A stretch of 64,000 bases of DNA from contig JADDOH010002335.1 in assembly GCA_016648135.1 (NCBI GenBank), positions 1 through 64,000 of the forward strand, read 5' to 3'. The stretch comes from Agrypnia vestita (Eukaryota; Arthropoda; Insecta; Trichoptera; Phryganeidae). Of this stretch, positions 23,463 through 33,214 are shown one piece after another. A model generated the notes under the pieces. The model did no database searches and was not told the DNA's origin. It was given only the letters and a program-made list of their open reading frames with translations. A program made the position numbers and the translations under genes. Position 1 is the stretch's first letter. Every line of letters starts with the position of its first letter.

Positions 23463-23715
23463 AAAAATCTTATCAACAGAACCGCACATTATACCCAGAT
23501 TAGTGAGGGAGTCCATTGAAATATACAAACATCCCAATTTCAATAGAGATGACAGTTACAAACTATCAAGTATTTGGCGCCCAGTTCTTACGACATTGAT
23601 TCAACCCTTGAGAGACGTCGCAGTAAAGTCCGCCGATGTAACTAGTACATATTGCACACTAGCGAACTCTATTGTAGAAGAAGTGAACACTCCACAACAA
23701 AGTGAATATAATTAA
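23463..23715 (+). pseudogene. PLE protein C-terminal remnant
   Basis: The frame reads STEPHIIPRLVRESIEIYKH, then PNFNRDDSYKLSSIW, and ends near 23715. The RE(S/A)IEIYKHpnFNRddGYKLS-type segment is the C-terminal part of the GIY-YIG endonuclease region in Penelope-like proteins. The reverse transcriptase and the GIY..YIG core are missing, so this is a 5'-truncated, non-functional copy. A 3' UTR of about 40 bp leads directly into the right pLTR. Confidence 0.7.
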
Positions 23716-23766
23716 CGCCCTCGAAAGCAGTAATCAGTCAGCCCTCTACCTCCGCGGGTAAACGTC

Positions 23767-23812
23767 GTCCTCCTGATGACGTTGAATAAAAATTCAACGA
23801 AACGTCGAGAAT
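23767..23812 (+). ncRNA. Hammerhead-ribozyme-like motif, PLE D right
   Basis: CTGATGA is at 23773-23779. GTTGAAT and ATTCAAC (23782-23788 and 23792-23798) form stem II. GAAA is at 23799-23802 with C following, then GTC at 23804-23806 as a canonical cleavage triplet. Stem I CTC/GAG is short (three pairs). Stem III is minimal (ACGT), as in PLE hammerheads that are thought to act as dimers. Confidence 0.75.
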
Positions 23813-24020
23813 CGTTTCTCTGAAAAACATACGGTTCGTTTTAAATATCTGCAACCAGTTACAGTTAAATGTGTCTAACGACCGTAGTAACGACCTTGAC
23901 TCTTTTAATTTTTTCTTCTTTTTTAGTAACAAATATGCGTTATTTATTTATTAGCACGTATTTATTTCGTAAAGTATGTAGACATTATTCATCAACCCAG
24001 CAATAGTATAGTTGCCAATC

Positions 24021-24242
24021 TCAGTCTAAAAGTTTAAAAGCGCTCCCTTTTAGTTTCGTCGATGACAACCCGCAAATGTCAATCGAGTAACGCTCTAACA
24101 CGGCGACCAACTCGATGTCTTTCCCGGTTAAACTCATAACATTCCATGTGCCGACTTTCAGCATATATTTGAGCATGTTACACTTTGCCAGTTTCTTTGT
24201 TTTTTTAAGATTTGTGGCAAGTAAACCGTTAAACAACCACAA
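24021..24242 (-). pseudogene. LINE endonuclease N-terminus, inverted
   Basis: The minus frame contains KVGTWNVMSLTGKDIELV and ERYSIDICGLSSTKLKGS, the start of the apurinic-like endonuclease domain of non-LTR retrotransposons (consensus WNVRSL, ICGLSETKW). The catalytic Glu of SETK is Ser here. It lies head to head with LINE RT sequence on plus at 24291, suggesting one insertion with an inverted 5' part. Confidence 0.8.
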
Positions 24243-24290
24243 TTCGCACGCCTTGTCTGGCCGCCGCGGAGGAGTCTATACTATACTATA

Positions 24291-24770
24291 TTGAAACAAG
24301 GTTGCCTATTTTCGCCAAACCTTTATATGGATAGGATAACTCGGAAAAGCCAAACAGCGAGGGCCGTGAGAGTTAAGGATGTGGAAATAGATGCTTTACT
24401 CTTCTCGGATGGTATTGCAAGGCTGGCTCCCACACAAGAGGACCTACGAGATTGAATAAACTCCTTCAATGAAAAGTGCACTAAAGTAGGGATGAAGTAC
24501 CGCCAAAAGAGAGGTTATGGTAGTAGGAAGGGACCAAGAGCAGTGCTCGATCAGCATAACGGAGACCCAGCTGAAGCCAGAGGAATAAATACCAAGAAGA
24601 ATCCTCCTGACAATCCCGGAAGGAAGACTCCCAGATTAAGGTGGGAGAAGCAACAGAAAAATGTGTATGAAAACAGAATGGGTCTAGACTGGTTGACTCA
24701 TGCAGAAGCAGCGCAAGACAGGGGAGCATGGAAACACCTTGTCCAGTCTTTGGGCCCCCGACCCTACTAG
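24291..24770 (+). pseudogene. LINE reverse transcriptase, internally deleted
   Basis: The plus frame begins LKQGCLFSPNLYMDRITRKS, a degenerate LRQGCvLSP motif. It continues with EIDALLFSDGIARLAPTQED, where FSDG replaces the FADD catalytic box. There is one in-frame stop, then NEKCTKVGMKY. A jump to the C-terminal tail follows: RKTPRLRWEKQQ and AEAAQDRGAWKHLVQSLGP. The missing middle indicates an internal deletion. The protein cannot function. Confidence 0.8.
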
Positions 24771-24927
24771 GAAGAATTTAAAAGAGATAAAAAATTAAGA
24801 TTGGTGGCAAAAACGTCTAACTACTCGTATTTGCTTGCTAGTCTAGGAAGCCTTTGCAGTGGGATGAAGTTTATGATTTATGATGATGTAGACATTCTGA
24901 ATTATCTCGGCAGTATAGAGGCAAGTA

Positions 24928-25112
24928 TTTTTTGTTAAGCTACAACAGGCCGTGGGTCCCAATAGGGAGACACATAGGCAGTAGGGAGGCACAAAAACAC
25001 TCCAGGCTTGAGTTAACAACACAGATGTATTGTGACCTCACCGGGAATCGAAACCGGAACCCTCTGTATGGAAAACCAGTGTCGTGCCCACTGGACTACG
25101 AGGGCTGCCATG
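24928..25112 (-). mobile_element. SINE-B copy 2
   Basis: On minus the head reads GGCAGCCCTCGTAGTCCAGT, then GGGCACGACACTGG and the B box GGTTTCGATTCCCGGTGAGG. The body has CTCAAGCCTGGAGTG and GGCCTGTTGTAGC. It is interrupted in the body by unrelated or diverged sequence at about 24957-24995. Confidence 0.8.
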
Positions 25113-25159
25113 AATGAATATTGAATAATAAATGAATTATGATTAAAAACAGTATTTTT

Positions 25160-25660
25160 TGTTCCACTACTTTTGTTTGAGAACATCACTACTAAATTAA
25201 TACCATTACTACATAAAGGTCGTACAGGCAAACCAATAGAAACTAAATTTAAAAGATATAAAAGATGCCTCAATAACTTTTCAGAATATTCTTACCGTGT
25301 TATAGAAAACATCCACTATTCAAGAATAGAAATCTACACGTCCTACACAACGAACATACAAAATAAAACAAAATAATTTAGAAACACGTGAAATTCATAA
25401 ATCATTTAAACCTATAGCTTTTTTCAAAATACTTCATTATCAAATTACCTTTATCACCATTCTATTAAATGATTCGCATATGTACTTATATATAACAATT
25501 AGAACTGAGGCTCCCTCATCAGACTCAAGAACTTATCTTCACTGATGAGGTCTACATGACAACAAAGCATTAAAAATAATGACAATTTGATATGTAAATG
25601 TATAAGAATTGTATTTGTACCATATATTAAATAAATAATATTAAAAAAATAAAAAACTTA
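25160..25660 (+). mobile_element. PLE 3' end, second subfamily, copy 1
   Basis: The frame GRTGKPIETKFKRYKRCLNN, then FSEYSYRVIEN, resembles the GIY-YIG segment (GrTGRpFetRfkeHkrclnN). The 3' UTR follows. CCTCATCAG at about 25514 pairs with CTGATGAGG at 25542-25550, and the latter can also serve as a hammerhead core with GTC.TACAT.GAC as stem II. The GAAA box is degraded. The same tail is repeated at 63726-64000. Confidence 0.6.
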
Positions 25661-25689
25661 AATACATAAAATAATATCATCAATAATCA

Positions 25690-25900
25690 AACACAGCCTT
25701 CCGTTCCACCCTCTCTCTCTCTCTCACCACCTAGACAGCCTTTTCACTTCTATTAGACCCGTAACCCATACGCCAGACGCTCACCCCCACACACTTAAGT
25801 TTACATTCACTTGAAGACGGAAACGGGCGTTTCCGAAACATATAGTAGCTATATTCCAAATACAAGTAATGGAAAAAAAAGTGTTTTTATTCATAAATAT
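25690..25900 (+). mobile_element. PLE-like 3' tail with hammerhead-like motif
   Basis: CTTGAAGA (degenerate CTGATGA, about 25810-25817) is followed by GGAAAC, GGGC, GTTTCC as a perfect 6-bp stem II (25819-25834) and GAAAC at 25835-25839. A pyrimidine-rich (CT)n 3' UTR precedes it. There is no coding part, so it is a 5'-truncated copy. Confidence 0.55.
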
Positions 25901-25904
25901 TTAA

Positions 25905-26825
25905 ATGGATTTCTATAAAGTAAACTCCACCGCATTCAATTTTATTTATATGGATGTTTGTTTATCCTACATTTTATGGTATTTGTAGTGTACGATGCTT
26001 TGAACCTCAAAGTTTTCGAGCACATTTCCTTCATTTCTTCATTTCCTTCCAGAATCCGTGAATAACTCTCACCGAGGCTTAATTATGAAACGGGTTTATT
26101 ATAAATTATAAAAGAAGTTTTGAAACATACTACGAGACATTCTCGTAGTTCTGAATTGAAGTTGTTACTAAGAATTAATTGAAAATGTGTAAAATTTATA
26201 AAATTCTAGTCAAATGTAAGTCAGAATAGTTTGAGTATGTTCAAATTTTTCAGAACAGTACTGGATTATTGTCACAGAGACATCATTAATCAATCAATGT
26301 ATTGATTGAAATGTCATTTAGATAAAAGCGGAGATAACGAAACTTTATGCGGAGATTGTAATACCAAAATCTATATTAGACTAATTGAGCATCGTCATTG
26401 TGTATTACTAGTATAATTTTTCTAAGTTCGCGAACCACGTCACAGATAGAAAGTTTAGAAATTTAAAAAAAATTTAAGTCGAGCATAAATTTGCTTAACA
26501 AGATTATTTTCAATAACACTTCTCTTCTTCTCTTAACACTCCCGTTACAATCACTTTTGCACCAGTAACTCCGCATAGTTTTGTGAGCACCTAATTAGTT
26601 TATTATTTGTAATTCCACGTAAACCGTGTAAAAAAAACAATATGTGAAATAAATAACAATTCACCTGTTGATTATAGATTCTGATACTCTCGAAACTTGA
26701 AAAGATTAATATAAAATTATAATTAAACTCATGTAGAAATAACATAGTTTATGTTTTTCAGCTAATTTAATTATCATCATGAATTTTATCTACACGTTCA
26801 CGCCAAATCCACCAATAATATAATT
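25905..26825. other. Unassigned AT-rich DNA
   Basis: No gene was seen. The part 26690-26785 (TTAAACTCATGTAGAAATAAC and following) resembles the inverted repeat at 30319-30722. Confidence 0.4.
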
Positions 26826-26827
26826 AA

Positions 26828-27011
26828 CCAGCTGTTACGCGTCAAGAATGACGGAACATTGGTTCGCCTTTGCTAAGCACTAGAATATTATCCGGTCGCT
26901 TATTTTCGTTTTTTTAGCCGTGAATTTGAAACGAAATTACGGACGGAAAACACGAAGGCACGAGGACAGACAGACAGTCGGACGGACAGATAACGGAATT
27001 ATTATTTTTGA
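26828..27011 (-). mobile_element. Helitron-like element, family B
   Basis: On minus it starts TCAAAAATAATAATTCCGTT then ATCTGTCCGTCCG. It ends with GTTCCGTCATTCTTGACG, a hairpin with one bulge, and GTAACAGCTGG, where CTGG replaces CTAG, followed by T. The middle, GTGCTTAGCAAAGGCGAACC, is shared with 43135-43160 and 54113-54140. Confidence 0.65.
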
Positions 27012-27036
27012 TAAAATTTCTAAAAATAATTACCTA

Positions 27037-27110
27037 TCAAACATAATAATTTCGTTGTCTATCCATCCGTCCGTCTGTCTGTCTGCTATGTTTATCCATT
27101 CAGATTAATA
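27037..27110 (+). mobile_element. Helitron-like 5' end fragment, family B
   Basis: TCAAACATAATAATTTCGTT followed by GTCTATCCATCCGTCCGTC matches the 5' end of the element at 42910 almost exactly. No 3' end follows. It lies head to head with the minus-strand copy at 26828-27011. Confidence 0.6.
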
Positions 27111-27363
27111 ATTAATTATTTTGATTTTGTAATATTTATTTGATATTGTGTGCTGCATGTTATTGGTATATGATTCTGTAATTTATTCGTTTATAATCTT
27201 AAAAGTTTCTATGCATGTACTTGTATTGCATCAATCAATAAAAATTAAAAATTAAAATTTAGCGTTGTTTCACTGACAGAGTGAAAGTTCATGATTAAAA
27301 CTAATTTAATTTAAACACCAAGTGTTTGTCCACTGTAAGAGTGATAATATTTAATTAAATTAG

Positions 27364-27650
27364 AATAAGCTATAGAAGTCTCACAGAGACGAAGCTTACT
27401 AATATATGAGAAAAGTGGATGGAAGTCTCTTATACAATGGCTCAGGGCTCACAACCTGTATGAGGAAGGTAGCTTTAGTGATCACTCTACATAATGCAAC
27501 GTTCACCAATTCCATCGTAAGAACATCCACACATTGTCAAATTTTTTGAAAGTTCATTCATATATTTTGAATTCATTAATATATTCTTTTAAAAAATCAT
27601 TCATATATTACTATGGTCTCCGCTAGAGACATCTGTTGATTTTTTTTCTC
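27364..27650 (+). mobile_element. Foldback MITE M1, one-ended copy
   Basis: It begins ATAGAAGTCTCACAGAGACG, then GAGAAAAGTGGATGGAAGTC and the core block AGTGATCACTCTACATAATG, CAACGTTCACCAATTCCATC, ending in the CTAGAGACATCTGTTG block. The same order occurs at 3706-3860. The right inverted end is missing. Confidence 0.65.
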
Positions 27651-27654
27651 ATAA

Positions 27655-29035
27655 ACAAGTTAGTATACGTAGCTTTCGTAAGTGGTATGATATTTATATT
27701 TTATTTTTAAAGTGGAGTTTTTTTAGCAATATTCCTCTTAACGTATATATGATATTCTTTCGAATTATTTTACTGTCATTTTTATTGCTTCTTAAGTTTC
27801 AGATTTAATTTGTTTACAATTATTTCATTTTGTTGTAATTTTGTTGCTTCTTGAATTTCAGACGTAATTATTTTAATTTGTTGTAGTTTTATTGATTGTT
27901 GACTTTCATATTTGATTTGATAACTATTATTTCATTTGATGTAATTTTGATATACTTTATTTTATTCACTTAATGTTTTATTTTTCTTTATATATCACTT
28001 TATTAATTGTTTTTGATAGAATCATACCTTATCTCTTTTTTTTTATTAATACCTATCAATCTATACATCTTTATATACATTGTTTTTTTAATGGTACGTT
28101 GTACCGTGTATTAAATAAATAAATAAATTATTAAACACATCTACTAGAATACGCCTTAGAACATACTGTCATATAAAATATTGTTAAAAATATATGCTGA
28201 TGCGTGATAGGAGTTAAAAATTGAAAAATATTGATTTTCGGCACAATATGAGTATGTCATAAATATTTAATTTCGCTTCTATACTCAAAATATTTATTTT
28301 CGTAAAACATATTTAACGCAACTTCATATTCATCTCACAACACAAAATCCCATCTGTTAATTGACATGAATTGTGGTAAAATAAATTATGACTATTAAAA
28401 AAAAAAAAAAAACATGAATTGAACAGGTATCGTACAACAGCGCCCTACTATACGAGCATTACGAGTTCGGTGGAAAAGTTTTCGATGATGAAAATAAAAT
28501 TTAATATTCGATAATGGAGATCAGATCGATGGGCTTTAAAAGTAAAAATTAAACACTTGGAGAATTCCGCCGATAAGTTGGTAAAACCACAACTTTATTG
28601 CGAGCAAGAATTTTTCATTACACCAAAGAATTTCTGAAAATAAAGAATGCTTGACCAATGGGACGGAATAACTGGATACAAAGGAAAATATTGATTCACT
28701 TTTTTAGGTTCGACAAGGGATTTTATTAATGTCAAGATAATGGAAAAATAATGCTTTCTAGCTTGATAATTCAGAAACTTAAGTATTTTTTATTTGACTT
28801 ATTAACGTTCTTTCTCGAAGCCCTATTATTTAGAGGATTATTCTTCTAATTATAATTGAATTGTGAAAAAAAATTCGTAATCGCTACCTCTAGATTGTTA
28901 TAAAAAGAGAAGAAGACGAACAAGAACACGGTTATGAAACATGTTCATCTTCTATACTAATATATAAAGAGGTAATATTTGTGAGATAGTAATTTTGGAT
29001 GTAGTACGTAATCTCCGAAACTACTTATCCGATTT
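27655..29035. other. Unassigned AT-rich DNA
   Basis: T-rich low-complexity sequence to about 28130, then AT-rich single-copy-looking DNA. No gene was recognised. Confidence 0.4.
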
Positions 29036-29039
29036 CTAA

Positions 29040-29262
29040 AATTCTTTCACCGTAGCCTTTTTACAAATAGTTATCTTTTAAATTTATTTTCATGTTAAGT
29101 AGGTACTTTATTATTATTATTTTCCATGTATAATTTTTTGATATTTTAAGTGTCTATACTTCGATTTTTAAATTTAATTTTGTTAGGATACAATTGTATC
29201 CCGACGAAGGGGCCATGGGCTCTGAAACAAGTTAATATTTTCAAGAAAAAAATGGTACAAAA
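29040..29262 (+). mobile_element. PLE 3' tail fragment (E-type)
   Basis: TTTTTACAAATAGTTATCTT through TTTTCATGTTAAGTAGGTAC matches the 3' end and UTR of PLE E (30065-30115). It ends with CCGACGAAGGGGCCATGGGC, CTGAAACAAGTT, a degraded hammerhead-like core, and an A-rich tail. It is a solo 3' end. Confidence 0.65.
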
Positions 29263-29800
29263 AAAAAAATATTTGTAATAATATTTGTATTTAAAACACG
29301 TTCTAGGACATTACATAAGCGTCGATTTTTCTGAACTGCATCTTTGTCTAAATAATGGTACACCACGAATACTTATTTTTAATAACCAATTTCACGAAAC
29401 GTCGAATAAAAAAAATGTTTGAAAATAGTGTAATGCTCGTGATGAACAAAAGGACATTTCTAAAAAATTCTAAGAAATCATCCTCCTTGCACATCGAATG
29501 CCGAAATTCTTCACACGAAATTCTTCTTCGTTCCAAACCGAATTGTTTACCGAAGGTTATAAAAAAGAATTCTAATTGCCGCACACCACATTTACCTTTT
29601 AAAATTATTCAGCTACGTAGTCACCAAATCGTTCACTGATTGTATGTATTTTTACTGTAATGTAATTTTGCAACTAAATATGAATAACTTCTTCTTCAAA
29701 CGTAGCAAATTTATTTTGTGGTAACATAGTTATAATTAATATAAATTAACTTTGTTTAAACCACTTATTTATTGAAAAAAATCAACATGTTTCAAATGTT

Positions 29801-30103
29801 TGTAATGATTGTGATTATTTTTATATAGGAAAAACGTGTAGAAATTTTGAAAGCAGAATTAAAGAACACTTAAGGTGTTTAAATAGTAATAATTATTCTG
29901 AATTTTCTAACCATCTTTTGGCTACGGGTCATTCTTTTGATATTAATAAGGGTTTACAAATTTTACATACAAATTATACAGAATCACAATTTGATAAATT
30001 AGAAATTTTGGAAATAAGAAAGAGTGTAAATAGTAAATTGAATATTATAAATAATCAGGTCCTTTTTGCAAATAGTTATCTTTTAAATTTATTTTCATAT
30101 TAA
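29801..30103 (+). pseudogene. GIY-YIG endonuclease C-terminus of PLE E
   Basis: The open frame, 100 codons plus stop, begins CNDCDYFYIGKTCRNFESRI. It carries the YIG half of the GIY-YIG nuclease motif and the catalytic-region Arg (R in KTCRNFESR). It continues KEHLRCLNSN, then GHSFDINKGLQIL and LEILEIRKSVN, typical of Penelope-like elements. The reverse transcriptase and the GIY strand are missing, so this is 5'-truncated. It would nick DNA for target-primed reverse transcription in a full element. Confidence 0.85.
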
Positions 30104-30185
30104 TTAGGTACTTTATATTATTATTTTCCATATATAACTTTTTAATATTTTGATCTATACTTCGATTTTTAAATATTATTTTTGT

Positions 30186-30238
30186 TTTCCTGATGAAGAA
30201 GCCATGAAGAAGCCATTGGCTTTGAAACATGTTGATTT
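30186..30238 (+). ncRNA. Hammerhead-ribozyme-like motif, PLE E
   Basis: CTGATGA at 30190-30196, AAGCC/GGCTT stem II within 30210-30222, GAAAC at 30224-30228, then ATGTT with a minimal stem III. A duplicated GAAGCCAT unit lengthens stem II. Stem I is poor, so activity is uncertain. Confidence 0.5.
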
Positions 30239-30318
30239 TTTTCAATAAATAAGTGGTTTAAACAAAGTTAATTTATATTAATTATAAATATGAATAAGTT
30301 TATATTATTGATGGGTTT

Positions 30319-30722
30319 GGCATTTACGTTGTAGAGATTATTCATGATGATTATTAAATTAGGAAAAACATTTATATTGTTACTTCTACGTGAGTTTAAT
30401 TATATTTTTATATTTTTTACTACTTTAGTTTCAAGAGAAACAGAATCCCTCGTAGAAGGGTGTAGTATCAAAACGACTACTTTTAAGTATAGAATTTTTA
30501 CATTGATTCAGTTTAAATATAAATAATAAATTGGTTGGATATTGACAAAATGTGCCAAAGTTACTGGAGTTGTAACGGAAATACTGAGAAACGAAGAGAA
30601 AGTTAATGAAGGTAATATTGTTATTGTTATGTTCAATAATATTAAAGTATTATTAAACTCACGCAGAGGTAACAAGGCTAATGTTTTTCCTAATTTAATG
30701 ATTATCATGAATAAATTTATTT
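30319..30722. repeat. Inverted repeat, possibly PLE-derived
   Basis: The block ATGATTATTAAATTAGGAAA, then ACATTTATATTGTTACTTCT at 30338-30400 recurs inverted at 30640-30722. Related single blocks lie at 26690-26785 and 60330-60380. Between them AGAAGGGTGTAGTATCAAAA resembles a degraded pLTR core. Assignment is uncertain. Confidence 0.4.
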
Positions 30723-30724
30723 AT

Positions 30725-31280
30725 CCCGTAGTTTTATGTTAAGCAATTTCCATTATTAATTATTTCGGGAAACATTATTAATTTTAATAATTTCAGTGTT
30801 TGTAAACCAGACTGGTGTATTTTATGTTATTTGATTTCAGCGAGTACTTATCCGCCGGGAACGGAACAATATATTCAATCGGTTTTGAAGCACTTTTTAA
30901 TATGATTTCTACGAGTTGGCGGGATGGCGCTTCCGCCTCTATTTTATATTTATCAGTGAAAATGGCGGCCGCTCCATCAAAATCGTTCAAAAACTCTATA
31001 AATAAGCTCGATTTTCGGAGGCTAAAAATTTTGAATGCCATAAATGTAACCCGTTCGGGTGATTGATCATAATATTCAGGTATTCAAAATACCAATTACA
31101 GTTTTGTTTATTTTTTTTATTGTATTTTGTAGCTTTTTATTTGATTGTATTGAAATACAACTTGGTTGAAATTTCAAATTAGCCCCAGAGAAAAATGACA
31201 AAGTTTTTGGAAAAGCAAGTCGTCAACAGATGCAATCTTCATTATAAGACAAATTAAATAAAAAGTAATCGAATATCAAA
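30725..31280. other. Unassigned DNA
   Basis: Overlapping open frames at 30793-31066 on both strands show no domain. No gene is called. Confidence 0.35.
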
Positions 31281-31281
31281 A

Positions 31282-32250
31282 TACTGCCTATGTCTGCTTT
31301 GTGGACCTCATGAAAGCCTTTGCTAGGGTACAATTTAAGGATATAATAAACATGCTTATATATAAGCTAATACTTTCAGAAATAATTAATATTGATTGTT
31401 CGAAGAATATTTTTTCTTCTGTATGAAGGCTTGAACATTGTGGTGATATTATTATTAAAATAAAACACAAATCACTTTGTTCTCACCACTTTATTAGATT
31501 ATACAATCTACATATTTCGAGAAAAATGTTCTCTCCTTATGGTCAGAGATTTAAACATTCGAGGAAATACCAGAGTTAAAAGTAAAACGAACTTGGTGTT
31601 ATAATTCCAATAATGACAGGAGTAGGACAAGGAAACAGTTTAAGTCCAATTTGATAATTGATGATAACTGATAGAAGTGTTCCAACTGCTCCAACTAGGA
31701 TAAAGGATGGGAGAGGACATTATCAGTATGGTCTGCTATGCAGACGATGATATGTATGAACAAATACAAGCCCAAGTTATGAAGGCAGGGACATTCTCTT
31801 CGGCATTCTCTAAAATCCACAATTTGGAAGAATAAGGATATGGCCATGAAAAGCAAGATGAGAATCAACAAAGCATGCGTAAGAAAAATAATGACATACG
31901 GCATGGAACCAAGGGCAGACACAATCAGCACTAAACAAATATTGAGGACTTCAAGACACTGAGGATATGGCAGGCAAGACGCTGGGGCATCGCGTGAGGA
32001 ACACCAGAATAAAAGAGATATGCGAAGCCGAGGACATTGTACGATGGAGTAGATAGCGAAGGAGGGACTGGTATAGTCATTTCCAGAGAATGGACAGCAC
32101 CAGACTCCCTTGTATTGCTATAATCGGAACTTTGTAGTGCTACATAAACGGAACCCGGATAGGATAGCTGGGAATCCGCCTCACAGAAAGCGCTATCCTC
32201 TGAAGAACAGACTACATAGGTCTGTTAAAAGGAAGAAGAAACACGAAGCG
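31282..32250 (+). pseudogene. LINE reverse transcriptase relic interrupted by a PLE end
   Basis: The order of the RT blocks is kept across frames. TAYVCFVDLMKAFARVQFKD is the palm start. After a PLE insert come PIMTGVGQGNSLSPI, then IISMVCYADDDMYEQIQAQV with an intact YADD box. The thumb and C-terminus, MRINKACVRKIMTYGMEPRA, and a degraded tail run to about 32250. Several frameshifts and stops make it inactive. The clade is probably of the RTE/CR1-like kind, not resolved by eye. Confidence 0.75.
31388..31545 (-). mobile_element. PLE pLTR fragment inside the LINE relic (G-type)
   Basis: It matches the outer right part of PLE G in inverse orientation: TTCGAAGAATATTTTTTCTT, ATGAAGGCTTGAAC, the box GAACATTGTGGTGATAT, AAAACACAAATCACTTTGTT. 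It ends with a degraded hammerhead core, where the minus strand keeps GAGAAC-like pairing but CTGATGA is mutated. It is the 5'-side inverted pLTR only. Confidence 0.75.
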
Positions 32251-32599
32251 TACGAGTACTGAACATAGTTAAAGAAATAATCTTTTCCTAGCACAAATCA
32301 TAGCCACACCAGCAAATAGTAATGGTTTTTTAAACACTTACCGTTATTTTTATCTGATTGTGTCGATGATTGGTAAATAATTTACGCATTTCGACGGGCA
32401 ACCATCGGTATTATACAACAGTATGTCAGTTACCAATTACCAGTTCAATCAGATACAAATCTGAAATAACTATACCATGTGTAACCGGTTCAAATAACGT
32501 ATGTCATTATAAGCAAGGTAAAATCGTAAATACGCAGTGTATTCAAATAATATCGAACCTGTATCTTATATATCAAATGTCGCCCAAACGAGTGTTCCA

Positions 32600-32695
32600 C
32601 ACATCAGCGCTGATGATGGACATGTTTTACAACGAAACATCGTAAAAACACAGCATATTATCCCAGAAAACACAAACCATAAAGTATATGGCTTT
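32600..32695 (+). mobile_element. Decayed PLE 3' end
   Basis: CTGATGATGGACATGTTTTA, then ACGAAACATCGTAAAAACAC and AGCATATTATCCCAGAAAAC resembles the pLTR at 52293-52543 and 53965-54048 (GGCATAATACCCCAG..ACACAAAC on their coding strand). The hammerhead stem II is lost. It is a solo relic. Confidence 0.5.
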
Positions 32696-32833
32696 CTCTA
32701 CATTTTAAATCAGCTTTTTTTGATCTTTCAATTTAATCTATCACAGTACTTACAAATATTTTTTAAGCATTTGAACACAAATATATAGTGAAAAATTAAT
32801 TTTGTCTAGTATACAATTTTTTTTTAAATATTA

Positions 32834-33206
32834 ACTTCTTCAAAAACAGCAAAATAATTTTATGGTGACATTATTAATATAATTAATAAAAATTAACTTG
32901 GTTTTTACAACTTTTGTATTGAAAAATATCAACATGTTTCAGAGTCCATTTGTTAGTGTTCAATTGTATCCTTTGTCAGGATACAATTGAACACTAACAA
33001 ATTAAATTCAAAAATAAAATCATAGACGATCAAAATATAGAAAAAATGATATATGGAAAATGAATAATAATGAAGTACCTACTTAACATGAAAACAAATT
33101 TGAAAGATAACTTTATTTATAAAAAGGCCATGGGCTCTGAAGCATGTTGATTTATTTTCAATACAAAAGTGGTGAAAACCAAGTTCATTTTTATTTATTA
33201 TATAAA
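32834..33206 (+). mobile_element. PLE F: two pLTRs in a hairpin
   Basis: AAATATTA at 32826-32833 and 33207-33214 is a likely short target duplication. The left pLTR (inverted) and the right pLTR meet at a 24-bp perfect stem: ATTTGTTAGTGTTCAATTGT.. at 32948-32971 pairs with 32979-33002 around 7 nt. The outer blocks AACATGTTTCAGAGTCCAT and GGGCTCTGAAGCATGTTG are the inverted hammerhead 3' parts. The box TTTTATGGTGACAT is at 32858-32871. There is no coding part. Confidence 0.75.
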
Positions 33207-33214
33207 AAATATTA

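Larger units (their letters stand above)
23355..23870 (+). mobile_element. PLE D: ORF remnant between inverted pLTRs
   Basis: The left repeat at about 23355-23462 is the inverted copy of the right repeat at about 23757-23870. Shared blocks include AACCGTATGTTTTTC and AAACGATTCTCG. Between them, on plus, lies a PLE C-terminal coding remnant. Each repeat holds a hammerhead-like motif. This inverted-pLTR layout is known for Penelope-like elements. Confidence 0.8.
29688..30284 (+). mobile_element. PLE E with 13-bp target duplication
   Basis: The direct repeat TAAATATGAATAA occurs at 29675-29687 and 30285-30297. Between the copies are an inverted 5' pLTR (about 29705-29795), the GIY-YIG coding part (29801-30103), the 3' UTR, and the 3' pLTR (about 30185-30284). 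The pLTRs match in inverted orientation through AACATGTTGATTTTTTTCAA and AAGTGGTTTAAACAAAGTTA. The box ATTTTGTGGTAACAT at 29713-29727 lies near the 5' end. Confidence 0.9.
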
